NCBI GenBank assembly: GCA_009780595.1
Contig: WQZT01000019.1
Location: forward strand, 1-12,975
DNA: 12,975 bases
From: Treponema sp.
Lineage (GTDB): Bacteria; Spirochaetota; Spirochaetia; Treponematales; Breznakiellaceae
Reading direction: 5' to 3'
In this document: positions 5,209-11,511 of the stretch, piece by piece
Layout of the letters: each line of letters opens with the position of its first letter
Position numbering within the stretch: the first letter of the stretch is position 1
Made by a program: the position numbers and the translations under genes
The notes under the pieces: generated by a model
Database searches by the model: none
What the model saw: the letters and a program-made list of their open reading frames with translations, nothing else
Told to the model about the DNA's origin: nothing

Positions 5209-6153
5209 CTAACGGTCGCTGAAGTAACAGGCGTATTCAATACCCCGCTCTCTAAATTTGTGCCATAGTTCAGGCAGGTGACCATGTTTATCAAAGTTTT
5301 CATATTCTTCGAAGCTATGATAGATTTTTTTTATTGACCTGCTTTCCAATAACGAGGTAAGATCCTGCACCGTAACAGAAATCAAGGAAATGCTAACCAA
5401 GTTTGGCAATTCAGCCAATGGACTTATATCGTCTACGGTAGTGTTGCGCAATGCTAGCTCTTGGAGATTTTGTAAGGTTGCCATCCATGAAATATCCTTG
5501 GTATCGCTCTCAAAAATAGACAGCCGTTCCAAGTTTACCAAATCCCCTAACCTGTCAATATTTACCAGGTTTTCTGCTCCAGGGATAATATTAAGCTCCT
5601 TCAAAGAATATAACTGCGCTATGTAAGTAAAATCAAACTCTTGCAAATACCCATTTTCTAATTTTAACGTTTCTAACTGCTGCAAGGGAAGCAGTTCTCT
5701 GTAGTCTCTGTCCTTGTGCCATAGCTCGAGATGTCGTAAATTGACAAGTGATGAAAGGGGTTCTAGGCTTTCTACAAAGTTATTATTAATACTATTAAGC
5801 AGTTGAAAACTTTTCAGATTGATAAGAGCTCGCAACGGTGATAGATCAAGAGGATTATAGTTCGCTACTATGCTCAGTTCCTCTAGCTCTGTCAGTATGG
5901 CAAGCGGGCTTAAATCAGTATACGTTCCTCCATAAAGTCTGAGCGATCTGATTGATGTATCGTCAAGATAGGAAAGAAGGGCTGACAAATCTTTCACATG
6001 ATAGAAAGTATTATCTCTTTCCCGATGGCTACTGAATGGCAATGGCATTGTATATCTGCTTTCAACGTTGGCAGGCAAAGCGGCAGCGTCTTGTTTAGCG
6101 CTAAAGCAAGAATAAAAAATCGTGCAGACTATCAATAAAAAGATATATCTCAT
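5209..6153 (-). CDS. leucine-rich-repeat lipoprotein (internalin-like repeats)
   Basis: The 314-residue protein begins with a signal peptide MRYIFLLIVCTIFYSC whose last four residues FYSC fit the relaxed spirochaetal lipobox; C16 would be lipidated. Residues about 55-280 are leucine-rich repeats of roughly 21-23 residues with the internalin-type pattern L..L..L..L.L......dlsPL..L. Examples are LSPLAILTELEELSIVA, LEPLSSLVNLRHLELW, IDRLGDLVNLERLSIF and ISPLAELPNLVSISLI. A C-terminal cap rich in charged and aromatic residues follows. Such proteins usually mediate protein binding at the outer membrane or periplasmic face; the partner is unknown. It is the first gene of an AT-rich minus-strand group. 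No Shine-Dalgarno sequence precedes the ATG; a possible -10 (TAGAAT, 6173-6168) would leave almost no leader. Confidence 0.8.
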   Translation of the reverse strand: MRYIFLLIVCTIFYSCFSAKQDAAALPANVESRYTMPLPFSSHRERDNTFYHVKDLSALLSYLDDTSIRSLRLYGGTYTDLSPLAILTELEELSIVANYNPLDLSPLRALINLKSFQLLNSINNNFVESLEPLSSLVNLRHLELWHKDRDYRELLPLQQLETLKLENGYLQEFDFTYIAQLYSLKELNIIPGAENLVNIDRLGDLVNLERLSIFESDTKDISWMATLQNLQELALRNTTVDDISPLAELPNLVSISLISVTVQDLTSLLESRSIKKIYHSFEEYENFDKHGHLPELWHKFRERGIEYACYFSDR

Positions 6154-6341
6154 ATATGGAGATCAATTCTATAGAAGTTTGCAGGAAGACGAAAGAGGAT
6201 AAAAAATAACCCGCGTTCAAGGGTAGAAGCGGTGCGAAGCATGGTAGCCTACAGAAAAAGCAGACACCTGTCCGCACGCATTACACTGATGTTGATAAAA
6301 AGCTTGGCTACAAAGGTCTGTCCCTCGTCGTGAAAATACGG

Positions 6342-6347
6342 TATACT
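6342..6347 (+). promoter_or_regulatory. -10 box directly before the J-domain gene
   Basis: TATACT is followed by only seven bases before the ATG at 6355, and no ribosome binding site lies between. Transcription starting about seven bases past the -10 would begin at or next to the ATG, giving a leaderless mRNA. No good -35 is seen: the hexamer 17 bases upstream is TGTCCC. Confidence 0.4.
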
Positions 6348-6354
6348 TTCCAGT

Positions 6355-6810
6355 ATGGGTATTTTAGGTCGTTTGGGGAACGTGGTAAAAAGCTACCTCA
6401 ACGACGATGGCGATGCAAGCGACACCATTTTTAGAAAAAGCGGCTCTCGTGGCAACCAGTGGGAGCGTTACGAAACAGCCCGCGACAGCGACCTGAACGC
6501 CGCATTCGCAGAACTCGAGGACTTCCTGTCCGGCGGCAAAAACGCCAGTGGCGCAAACCCCGCCGGAGAACCGCCGCCGCAAACGCAGCGGCACATACCC
6601 GAGGAACTCCGCGCAGATTTTGCGGAACTCGGCATTTCCCCGCTGTGCTCGCCTGAAGAGTGCAAGTCCGCCTACAAAAAACTCCTCAAAATACACCACC
6701 CCGACCGCCACGCCGGAAACAGCGAGGCGATGCGAAAAGCCACCGAAAAAACCGCAAGAGTCAACGCCGCGTACAGACGCATCGAGCAATGGCACAAAGA
6801 AGGCGCTTAA
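6355..6810 (+). CDS. J-domain (DnaJ-like) protein with C-terminal J domain
   Basis: This 151-residue soluble protein has an N-terminal segment (1-20, MGILGRLGNVVKSYLNDD), a low-complexity Gly/Pro/Ala linker (about 60-80) and a C-terminal J domain from about 85 to 148. The J domain shows helix II (SPEECKSAYKKLLKIHH), the diagnostic HPD at 115-117, and helix III (ATEKTARVNAAYRRIEQW). J domains stimulate the ATPase of DnaK-type chaperones; this one lacks the Gly/Phe, zinc-finger and substrate domains of true DnaJ, so it is a dedicated co-chaperone with an unknown client. The N-terminus looks like a conserved membrane- or partner-binding helix. The start is set by that N-terminus, because no ribosome binding site is present. 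An AT-only hairpin follows the stop. Confidence 0.85.
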   Translation: MGILGRLGNVVKSYLNDDGDASDTIFRKSGSRGNQWERYETARDSDLNAAFAELEDFLSGGKNASGANPAGEPPPQTQRHIPEELRADFAELGISPLCSPEECKSAYKKLLKIHHPDRHAGNSEAMRKATEKTARVNAAYRRIEQWHKEGA

Positions 6811-6823
6811 AGTGCGATTCGTT

Positions 6824-6849
6824 AAAAATTTACAAAAAAATAAATTTTT
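6824..6849 (+). terminator. AT-only hairpin ending in five T, possible terminator
   Basis: AAAAATTTA (6824-6832) and TAAATTTTT (6841-6849) pair perfectly over 9 bp around an eight-base loop, 14 bases after the J-domain gene stop. With no G-C pairs it is a weak intrinsic terminator at best. It may still delimit the transcript or protect its 3' end. Confidence 0.35.
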
Positions 6850-6926
6850 CCTTATGTATTGAGAACTTTCTGCCGATAATAAATATGCAGTGATCTATTT
6901 GTAGTGAACTGTTAAAGGAAGATGGT

Positions 6927-7754
6927 ATGGGAAAAAGGCAACTGTTAGGACTTGTGTTTATATTTCTCTGTTGCTCCGCCTTCTCGCAGGCGGGGTTGCG
7001 GATTATCGTTGAAGAAAGTGCTGGCGGATTTACCATCGTCGGGGCGGAGGGCAAGGCGCGGGAGCTGGTCATCCCCGAAACCATCAACGGCACTCCGGTA
7101 ATCGCGATCGGGGAGAATGCTTTCATCCGCCGCGGGCTGACAACGGTCAGCATTCCCAATACCGTCATCACCATCGGCGAAGGGGCGTTTTCGTCGAATC
7201 AGTTGACTGCCCTCGTTATTGGGGACAGCGTGCAAACCATCGGTGCGCGGGCTTTTTCCAACAACAGGCTGGCAGACCTCACACTCGGCACGGGGGTAAC
7301 GACCATCGGCACTGGCGCATTCGCCAATAACTACCTGGAAACGCTGGTCATCCCCAACGGCGTTCTTACAATCGAAGCCTACGCCTTCTTCTACAACCGC
7401 CTCGCTGGTGTTACCATTCCCGGCAGTGTTACCCGGATTGGCGAGGGCGCATTTTCCAGCAACCGTATGTTCACCGTTACGTTGGATAACGGCGTGGAAG
7501 TCATCGCTGACGGCGCTTTTTTCAACAACCAGATTGCCAGCATTACGATTCCGCCGAGCATTAACGCCCTAGGCAGCCGCGTTTTTGAAGGCCGGCTTAC
7601 CAGCAGGGGCGCAGTTGCCCCGATTTCTTATGTCGATGTCCGGGGCGAGCTGCTGTACACGACATCCAACAACTTTGACTCCTTTTTTGCCGCGACAGGG
7701 AAGCGGGCGGGAACATACACATTCTCGACGGCGGATGGCTGGGTTTTTGAATAG
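6927..7754 (+). CDS. BspA-like leucine-rich-repeat (LRR_5) secreted protein
   Basis: The 275-residue protein starts with a signal peptide (MGKRQLLGLVFIFLCCSAFS, cleavage likely after residue 20-22). Residues about 45-225 form consecutive 22-24-residue repeats of the BspA/Treponema type: 'IPn.v.tIGegAFs.n.Lt.v'. Clear copies begin at VSIPNTVITIGEGAFSSNQL, LVIGDSVQTIGARAFSNN, LTLGTGVTTIGTGAFANN, LVIPNGVLTIEAYAFFYN and VTIPGSVTRIGEGAFSSN. A short C-terminal domain (about 230-275) ends in TYTFSTADGWVFE. Related proteins in oral treponemes and Tannerella bind host matrix or other bacteria; free-living and gut spirochaetes carry many whose role is unknown. GGAAG (6917-6921) precedes the ATG by 5 bases. 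Its repeat class differs from that of the LRR lipoprotein nearby. Confidence 0.88.
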   Translation: MGKRQLLGLVFIFLCCSAFSQAGLRIIVEESAGGFTIVGAEGKARELVIPETINGTPVIAIGENAFIRRGLTTVSIPNTVITIGEGAFSSNQLTALVIGDSVQTIGARAFSNNRLADLTLGTGVTTIGTGAFANNYLETLVIPNGVLTIEAYAFFYNRLAGVTIPGSVTRIGEGAFSSNRMFTVTLDNGVEVIADGAFFNNQIASITIPPSINALGSRVFEGRLTSRGAVAPISYVDVRGELLYTTSNNFDSFFAATGKRAGTYTFSTADGWVFE

Positions 7755-7798
7755 CGGTATCCCGCGCGGGTCTTGCAGATTTGGGGAAAAACGAATAG

Positions 7799-7804
7799 TA
7801 TAAT
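7799..7804 (+). promoter_or_regulatory. consensus -10 box before the secreted hypothetical / DHH operon
   Basis: TATAAT matches the consensus exactly and lies 26 bases before the ATG at 7830, with the ribosome binding site in between. The -35 is poor: TTGCAG at 7773-7778 would need a 20-base spacer. It probably drives the secreted protein gene and the DHH gene together. Confidence 0.45.
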
Positions 7805-7829
7805 AGAAACAGGAGTAGAAGGAACAAAT

Positions 7830-8249
7830 ATGAAGAAGATAGTGCACGGTGCGGTTTTGATAATGCTGATTTCAGTCGGCTCTCTTTTTGCCCAGCAGCA
7901 AAATGTGTCAGACTATACTTTTGTTAATGTCTCTATAGAAAAAATATACGCCCACAGCATGGGGTTTGTTGTGCTGTACCGGACTGGTATCCTGCCGCAA
8001 CAAGTTGCCAGCGCGTTTATCCCCGGGGCTTGGTTTTCGGAGCCGGGCGGGCGCGGACAGCTTATTAACTTGGTTGACGGTTCTCGCGAATGGCCTTCGA
8101 TGTCAATTTTCACCAAAGACGGGGAATTTTCCCACGTTCGCCTACGCGTGCGGCGTAGCAAGGGGCATGAGACGTGGGGGCTTGTACCTCAATATGCCAA
8201 TATCGGTGAGCAGTTTAAGGGCATCGAAGAAATACGACTGAAATTTTAA
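7830..8249 (+). CDS. secreted conserved hypothetical protein, spirochaete type
   Basis: This 139-residue protein has a signal peptide (MKKIVHGAVLIMLISVGSLFA, cleavage before QQQN) and a compact domain with the conserved-looking stretches KIYAHSMGFVVLYR, FIPGAWFSEPGGRGQLINL and GEFSHVRLRVRRSKGHETWG. I recall similar proteins of unknown function across treponemes, but cannot name a domain. The mature part is likely periplasmic and beta-rich. The ATG at 7830 is chosen over an upstream in-frame ATG at 7773 because AAGGA (7819-7823) lies 6 bases ahead, the signal peptide starts here, and the -10 box lies between the two ATGs. Its TAA overlaps the ATG of the DHH gene by one base, so the two are co-translated. 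Confidence 0.75.
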   Translation: MKKIVHGAVLIMLISVGSLFAQQQNVSDYTFVNVSIEKIYAHSMGFVVLYRTGILPQQVASAFIPGAWFSEPGGRGQLINLVDGSREWPSMSIFTKDGEFSHVRLRVRRSKGHETWGLVPQYANIGEQFKGIEEIRLKF

Positions 8250-9301
8250 TGCTTACAGAAACTTTTCCATCAGCGTCCGGGGGAACAGTTCCCCACGAGC
8301 CGCATATTCCCCAGCTATTTTTAGACTTTATCAAAGAGGGCGATAAATTTCTCGTTGCCGGGCATATGGAGCCGGACGGCGATTGCGTAACAAGCCAGCT
8401 CGCGCTGGCTTCGGCACTTCGCAGGATGGGCAAGCAAGCCATTCTCTGCTCTGCCGGGCCGTTCAAACGCCCCGAAATCAATTCCTATGCTCCTTTATTT
8501 ACCGCCGCGCCGGATGAGCAGGCGCGCTCTGGAGCGCGGGTTATCATCGTTGACTGTTCGACGCCGGATCGCACGGGGGATTTGGCTCCCTTTTTGGAAG
8601 GGCTTCCTGCGGCGGTTATCGATCACCACAACACGCCGCCGCCGTCTGAATGGCCGGCGTACAAAAACATTAGCGCCATGTCCACCACATTTTTGGTGTT
8701 GCAGGTAATCAAGGCTTTGGGGCTGCAGCCATCGAAAGAGGAAGCCGAACTCCTTTTCTTTGGCATTTGTACCGACACCGGGTTTTTCCGCCATGTAGAC
8801 AGTGCGAGCAGTAGCAGCGCGGCTGGAGATGCCGGCGGCAACATCGGCGCGGAGACGTTTCAGGCTGCTGCTGACCTCATTCGCGCCGGGGCAAATCCGA
8901 AAGCGGCGTTTGCCGAAATGTACGGCGGCAAGAGCTTTGGCTCACGCAAACTGATAGGGCATGTGCTGCTCAGGGCGGAATCTCTGTTCGACGGCAAGTT
9001 GATCCTGTCCGCCGAAGAGTACGAGGAAACCTGCCGCTTTGGGAAGGAAGGGCGGGATTCTGACACGCTGTACCAAATACTGCAATCAATAGGGGGAGTG
9101 GAGGCGATTGTGATAATCCGCCAGGAAAGCCCTGAAAATTGCAGCGTTGGTTTCCGCTCGAAAGACTGGGTCGATGTACGAAGTATCGCCGAATCCTTCG
9201 GCGGCGGCGGCCACAAAAACGCTGCGGGCTTGTATATACAAGGAACGATTGCGGAACTTACACCGCGCATCGTACAGGCGTTTGAAGCTGTATTTAGTTA
9301 A
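8249..9301 (+). CDS. DHH/DHHA1 phosphoesterase, NrnA-like (oligoribonuclease / pAp phosphatase)
   Basis: The 350-residue cytoplasmic enzyme has an N-terminal DHH domain and a C-terminal DHHA1 domain. Metal-binding motifs are all present: GHMEPDGD (H39, D43, D45), IVDCS (D102), VIDHH (D125-H127) and GICTDTGFFRH (D176). The DHHA1 substrate motif GGGGHKNAAG is at 318-327. Family members degrade short oligoribonucleotides or dephosphorylate 3'-phosphoadenosine 5'-phosphate; some hydrolyse cyclic dinucleotide breakdown products (pGpG, pApA). Domain order and length fit NrnA better than RecJ or GdpP, as there is no PAS or membrane part. A Ser/Gly/Ala-rich insert lies at about 185-200. Start ATG overlaps the previous stop. 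Its 3' end overlaps the convergent DRTGG gene by 4 bp. Confidence 0.9.
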   Translation: MLTETFPSASGGTVPHEPHIPQLFLDFIKEGDKFLVAGHMEPDGDCVTSQLALASALRRMGKQAILCSAGPFKRPEINSYAPLFTAAPDEQARSGARVIIVDCSTPDRTGDLAPFLEGLPAAVIDHHNTPPPSEWPAYKNISAMSTTFLVLQVIKALGLQPSKEEAELLFFGICTDTGFFRHVDSASSSSAAGDAGGNIGAETFQAAADLIRAGANPKAAFAEMYGGKSFGSRKLIGHVLLRAESLFDGKLILSAEEYEETCRFGKEGRDSDTLYQILQSIGGVEAIVIIRQESPENCSVGFRSKDWVDVRSIAESFGGGGHKNAAGLYIQGTIAELTPRIVQAFEAVFS

Positions 9302-9678
9302 GCAGTAAGCAGCGCGTAAAGCTTGCCTGACACCGTGAACTGGTTTTCTTTGCTGAGGATAATCGCAATGCCTTCGTCGCGCGCCGCTTCCAGCATATCG
9401 TCAAGAATAGGCCGCGCGTTGCAGATGATAATCGCGCTGATGTCTAAAAGGCTCGCTACGGCAACGGTGTTCTTGTGCGCCTGAATGGTGATCATCGTAC
9501 CCGCGCAGCTATTGCTCGCCGCGCTTTCGTCAGTGGCAGCATTTTTAGCGGCTTTACCAGCGTGCGCCATTACATCAGACAGCAAATCCGAAGTATACGC
9601 CCACGCAAGGTTGGCATCCTCAAAATCGCCCTGCACAATTTCCGCGCCCAAAACGGCAGCGGCTTCACGGATAGTCAT
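9298..9678 (-). CDS. DRTGG-domain protein
   Basis: This 126-residue protein consists of one DRTGG domain. Recognisable family features are an N-terminal REAAAVLGAEIVQGD, the hallmark AYTSDLLSDVMAHA (27-40), TIQAHKNTVAVASLLDISAI (64-83) and a closing 'ARDEGIAIILSKENQFTVSG'. The DRTGG signature itself is degenerate (EDANLAWAY), and an Ala/Ser-rich insert of about 20 residues sits at 41-60. The domain occurs in CBS-containing pyrophosphatases, in phosphotransacetylases, and as stand-alone proteins beside CBS-ATPases and hydrogenase genes in anaerobes. Its stand-alone role is probably ligand binding or regulation. AGGAGG lies only 4 bases before the ATG, inside the 9-base gap after the CBS-HATPase stop, so the two form an operon. 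Confidence 0.8.
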   Translation of the reverse strand: MTIREAAAVLGAEIVQGDFEDANLAWAYTSDLLSDVMAHAGKAAKNAATDESAASNSCAGTMITIQAHKNTVAVASLLDISAIIICNARPILDDMLEAARDEGIAIILSKENQFTVSGKLYALLTA

Positions 9679-9687
9679 ATGTCCTCC

Positions 9688-10620
9688 TCACTCCTCTTTG
9701 GGAGAATTGAAAAACACCGTCGAGCGCACCGTCGTGCCAACACCAACAGTTGACGAAATTGTAAACTCGTCGGAAACCCGCTTGGTATTTGCCAGCCCCA
9801 TCCCCGCGCCGAACCCAAGCGAGCGAATCCACTCGTCAGCAGTAGACCAGCCTTCTTGCAACGCGAGATTAATGTCGGCAATGCCCGGCCCGGTATCAAC
9901 CGCCTCGATCACAACCCTGTCCGGCTGTATCGAGTAATTCATCGTTCCGCCCAGCGAATGTACAACCTGGTTTATCTCAAGCTCGTAACTGGCAATTGCA
10001 ATGCGCCGGACAATCTTCGGGTCGATGTTCCGGCTTTTCAGCGCCTTTTTAATCTCCGTAGACGCCCGCCCAGCAAGCTCAAAATCGTAGCGCACCGTGG
10101 CAAAACTCATCTGAGAATTATTATCCTGCGGGCGCGCCTGTTTCTGCTGCAACGTTTCAAGGCGCTGAACTTCCTTGTTCATCTCTGTCAGCAACGTGTG
10201 GATCACATTTTTAGACGTGATAATCCCCGTCATTTCCTTTTTTTTGTTGATCACCGGAAAACGCCCGTAGCGGTACTTATTCAAAAACGTAATTGCAAAC
10301 GACAGCGGCATATCCTCTTCAAGCACAATAACATTGCGGGTCATATAGTCATCGGCAAGGCGGTCGATATACCCCAAATCCAGCGCGCGAATAATATCCT
10401 CGATGGAAATAATCCCCACAAGAGTCTGCCCCTCTGTAATCGGCAAGCCGGAAATGTAATTTTCCCGCATCAGCCCCTGAATGTGCCGCAGCGTGTCCGA
10501 TTTTCCGGCAGTAATGACGTTTCTGCCCATCACATCCTTAATTTTCAACTGATAGATCAGGTCAAGCACCACCGACGGGGCATCCGTAGTATTGATGGGA
10601 ATATTACCCTCTTGCTCCAT
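9688..10620 (-). CDS. CBS-domain pair fused to HATPase (anti-sigma / RsbW-like ATPase)
   Basis: The 310 residues comprise two CBS motifs (about 26-81 and 90-145), a short charged helix (145-165) and a GHKL ATPase domain (170-307). The ATPase shows the N box with E213 and N217, the G1 box DTGPGI from D242, the G2 box GFGAGMGLANTK (269-280) and the final GVGTTV. There is no phosphoacceptor histidine domain, so this is closer to RsbW/SpoIIAB-like serine kinases than to a sensor histidine kinase. CBS pairs bind adenine nucleotides, so the protein may read energy charge and control a partner, perhaps the adjacent DRTGG protein. It is soluble. GAGGAGG lies 5 bases before the ATG. In several anaerobes such pairs sit near [FeFe]-hydrogenase genes, which are not in this window. 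Confidence 0.85.
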   Translation of the reverse strand: MEQEGNIPINTTDAPSVVLDLIYQLKIKDVMGRNVITAGKSDTLRHIQGLMRENYISGLPITEGQTLVGIISIEDIIRALDLGYIDRLADDYMTRNVIVLEEDMPLSFAITFLNKYRYGRFPVINKKKEMTGIITSKNVIHTLLTEMNKEVQRLETLQQKQARPQDNNSQMSFATVRYDFELAGRASTEIKKALKSRNIDPKIVRRIAIASYELEINQVVHSLGGTMNYSIQPDRVVIEAVDTGPGIADINLALQEGWSTADEWIRSLGFGAGMGLANTKRVSDEFTISSTVGVGTTVRSTVFFNSPKEE

Positions 10621-10734
10621 CTGTTCCTCCTCTATTCCTTACATAATATAAATATAATCGATACACATTTATAGAATAATCTTGTACGCCGCATTATTCA
10701 ATAGAGATGAATAGCAATGAATAATAATATCATG

Positions 10735-10740
10735 TATACT
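10735..10740 (+). promoter_or_regulatory. -10 box directly before parA
   Basis: TATACT is followed by six bases before the ATG at 10747, with no ribosome binding site between them. A start site six or seven bases past the -10 would coincide with the ATG, implying leaderless mRNA. No convincing -35 is seen 16-18 bases upstream (TAGCAA), so an activator or another promoter upstream may be used. Confidence 0.35.
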
Positions 10741-10746
10741 ATAAAA

Positions 10747-11511
10747 ATGGGAAAAAGCTTTTGTTTTGTAAACCAGAAGGGAGGAGTGGGAAAAACTACC
10801 TCCACTATCAACATTGGGGCTTATCTCGCTGAATTGGGAAGATCGGTACTTCTTGTTGATTTCGATTCGCAGTCTAACCTTTCATCGGGCGTGGGCATCA
10901 GTGCAGAAATCTCAAAGCCGGGCATTTACGAGCTTATTTCCGGCCTTGCCGCAACAGATGAGGCGATCCGCTCAACGCCGGTGAGCGGGCTTTCCGTTAT
11001 CCCTGCGAACATTGATTTGTCCGGCGCGGCGGTGGAGCTCATCGACCAGGAGAAGCGGGATTTTTTCCTGGCGAAGGTGCTTGAGCCGTTGAAAAGCCGT
11101 TACGACTTTATATTGATAGATTGCCCGCCTTCGCTGGGGGTGCTGACGCTCAACGGGATTACCGCGGCGGATGCGGTACTGATCCCAATGCAGTGCGAGT
11201 ATTTTGCGATGGAGGGATTGAGCCACCTTCTGCAGACAGTCAGGCGGGTGCAGGACAGTTTGAATCCCGCGCTTAAAATCGAGGGAATATTCTTTACAAT
11301 GTACGATTCCCGAACGCGGCTGGCGCAGCAGGTGATGAAGGAAGTGGGCAGTTATTTTAAGGATAAGGTTTTTTCCACGGTCATTCCTCGCAACGTTCGG
11401 CTTTCGGAAGCGCCTTCGCACGGGCTGCCAATTTCTGTATATGACCCGCAGTGCTTGGGCGCAAAAGCATACAAGAGCCTGGCACAGGAGATACTTGATC
11501 GTGGCAATTAA
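10747..11511 (+). CDS. parA: ParA/Soj chromosome-partitioning ATPase
   Basis: The 254-residue cytoplasmic ATPase matches Soj in length. The deviant Walker A is NQKGGVGKTT (9-18, signature Lys K11 and K16). The A' motif is LLVDFDSQ (D38, D40), Walker B is FILIDCPP with D125, and the C-terminal DNA-binding stretch is IPRNVRLSEAPSHGLP. ParA binds DNA non-specifically as an ATP dimer, is stimulated by ParB, and moves origins apart. The start at 10747 is chosen because the protein then begins MGKSFCFVNQKGG, like other Soj proteins. In-frame ATGs at 10717 and 10732 add an unusual N-terminus (MNNNIMYTIK) and have only a poor ribosome binding site. parB begins inside the last codons of this gene. Confidence 0.95.
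   Translation: MGKSFCFVNQKGGVGKTTSTINIGAYLAELGRSVLLVDFDSQSNLSSGVGISAEISKPGIYELISGLAATDEAIRSTPVSGLSVIPANIDLSGAAVELIDQEKRDFFLAKVLEPLKSRYDFILIDCPPSLGVLTLNGITAADAVLIPMQCEYFAMEGLSHLLQTVRRVQDSLNPALKIEGIFFTMYDSRTRLAQQVMKEVGSYFKDKVFSTVIPRNVRLSEAPSHGLPISVYDPQCLGAKAYKSLAQEILDRGN

Noticed and set aside
6210..6430. Open plus-strand frame running through the gap before the J-domain gene and into it (contains VDKKLGYKGLSLVVKIR)
   Set aside because: It has no plausible start codon or ribosome binding site, and it ends inside the J-domain gene in another frame. It may be a gene scrap but cannot be supported.
7761..7770. CCCGCGCGGG palindrome after the BspA-like gene
   Set aside because: There is no loop and no T-run, so it cannot be an intrinsic terminator; there is no evidence that it is a protein site.
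9856..10674. 272-codon plus-strand frame opposite the CBS-HATPase
   Set aside because: It is an antisense shadow with Arg/His-rich, unstructured composition and no ribosome binding site.
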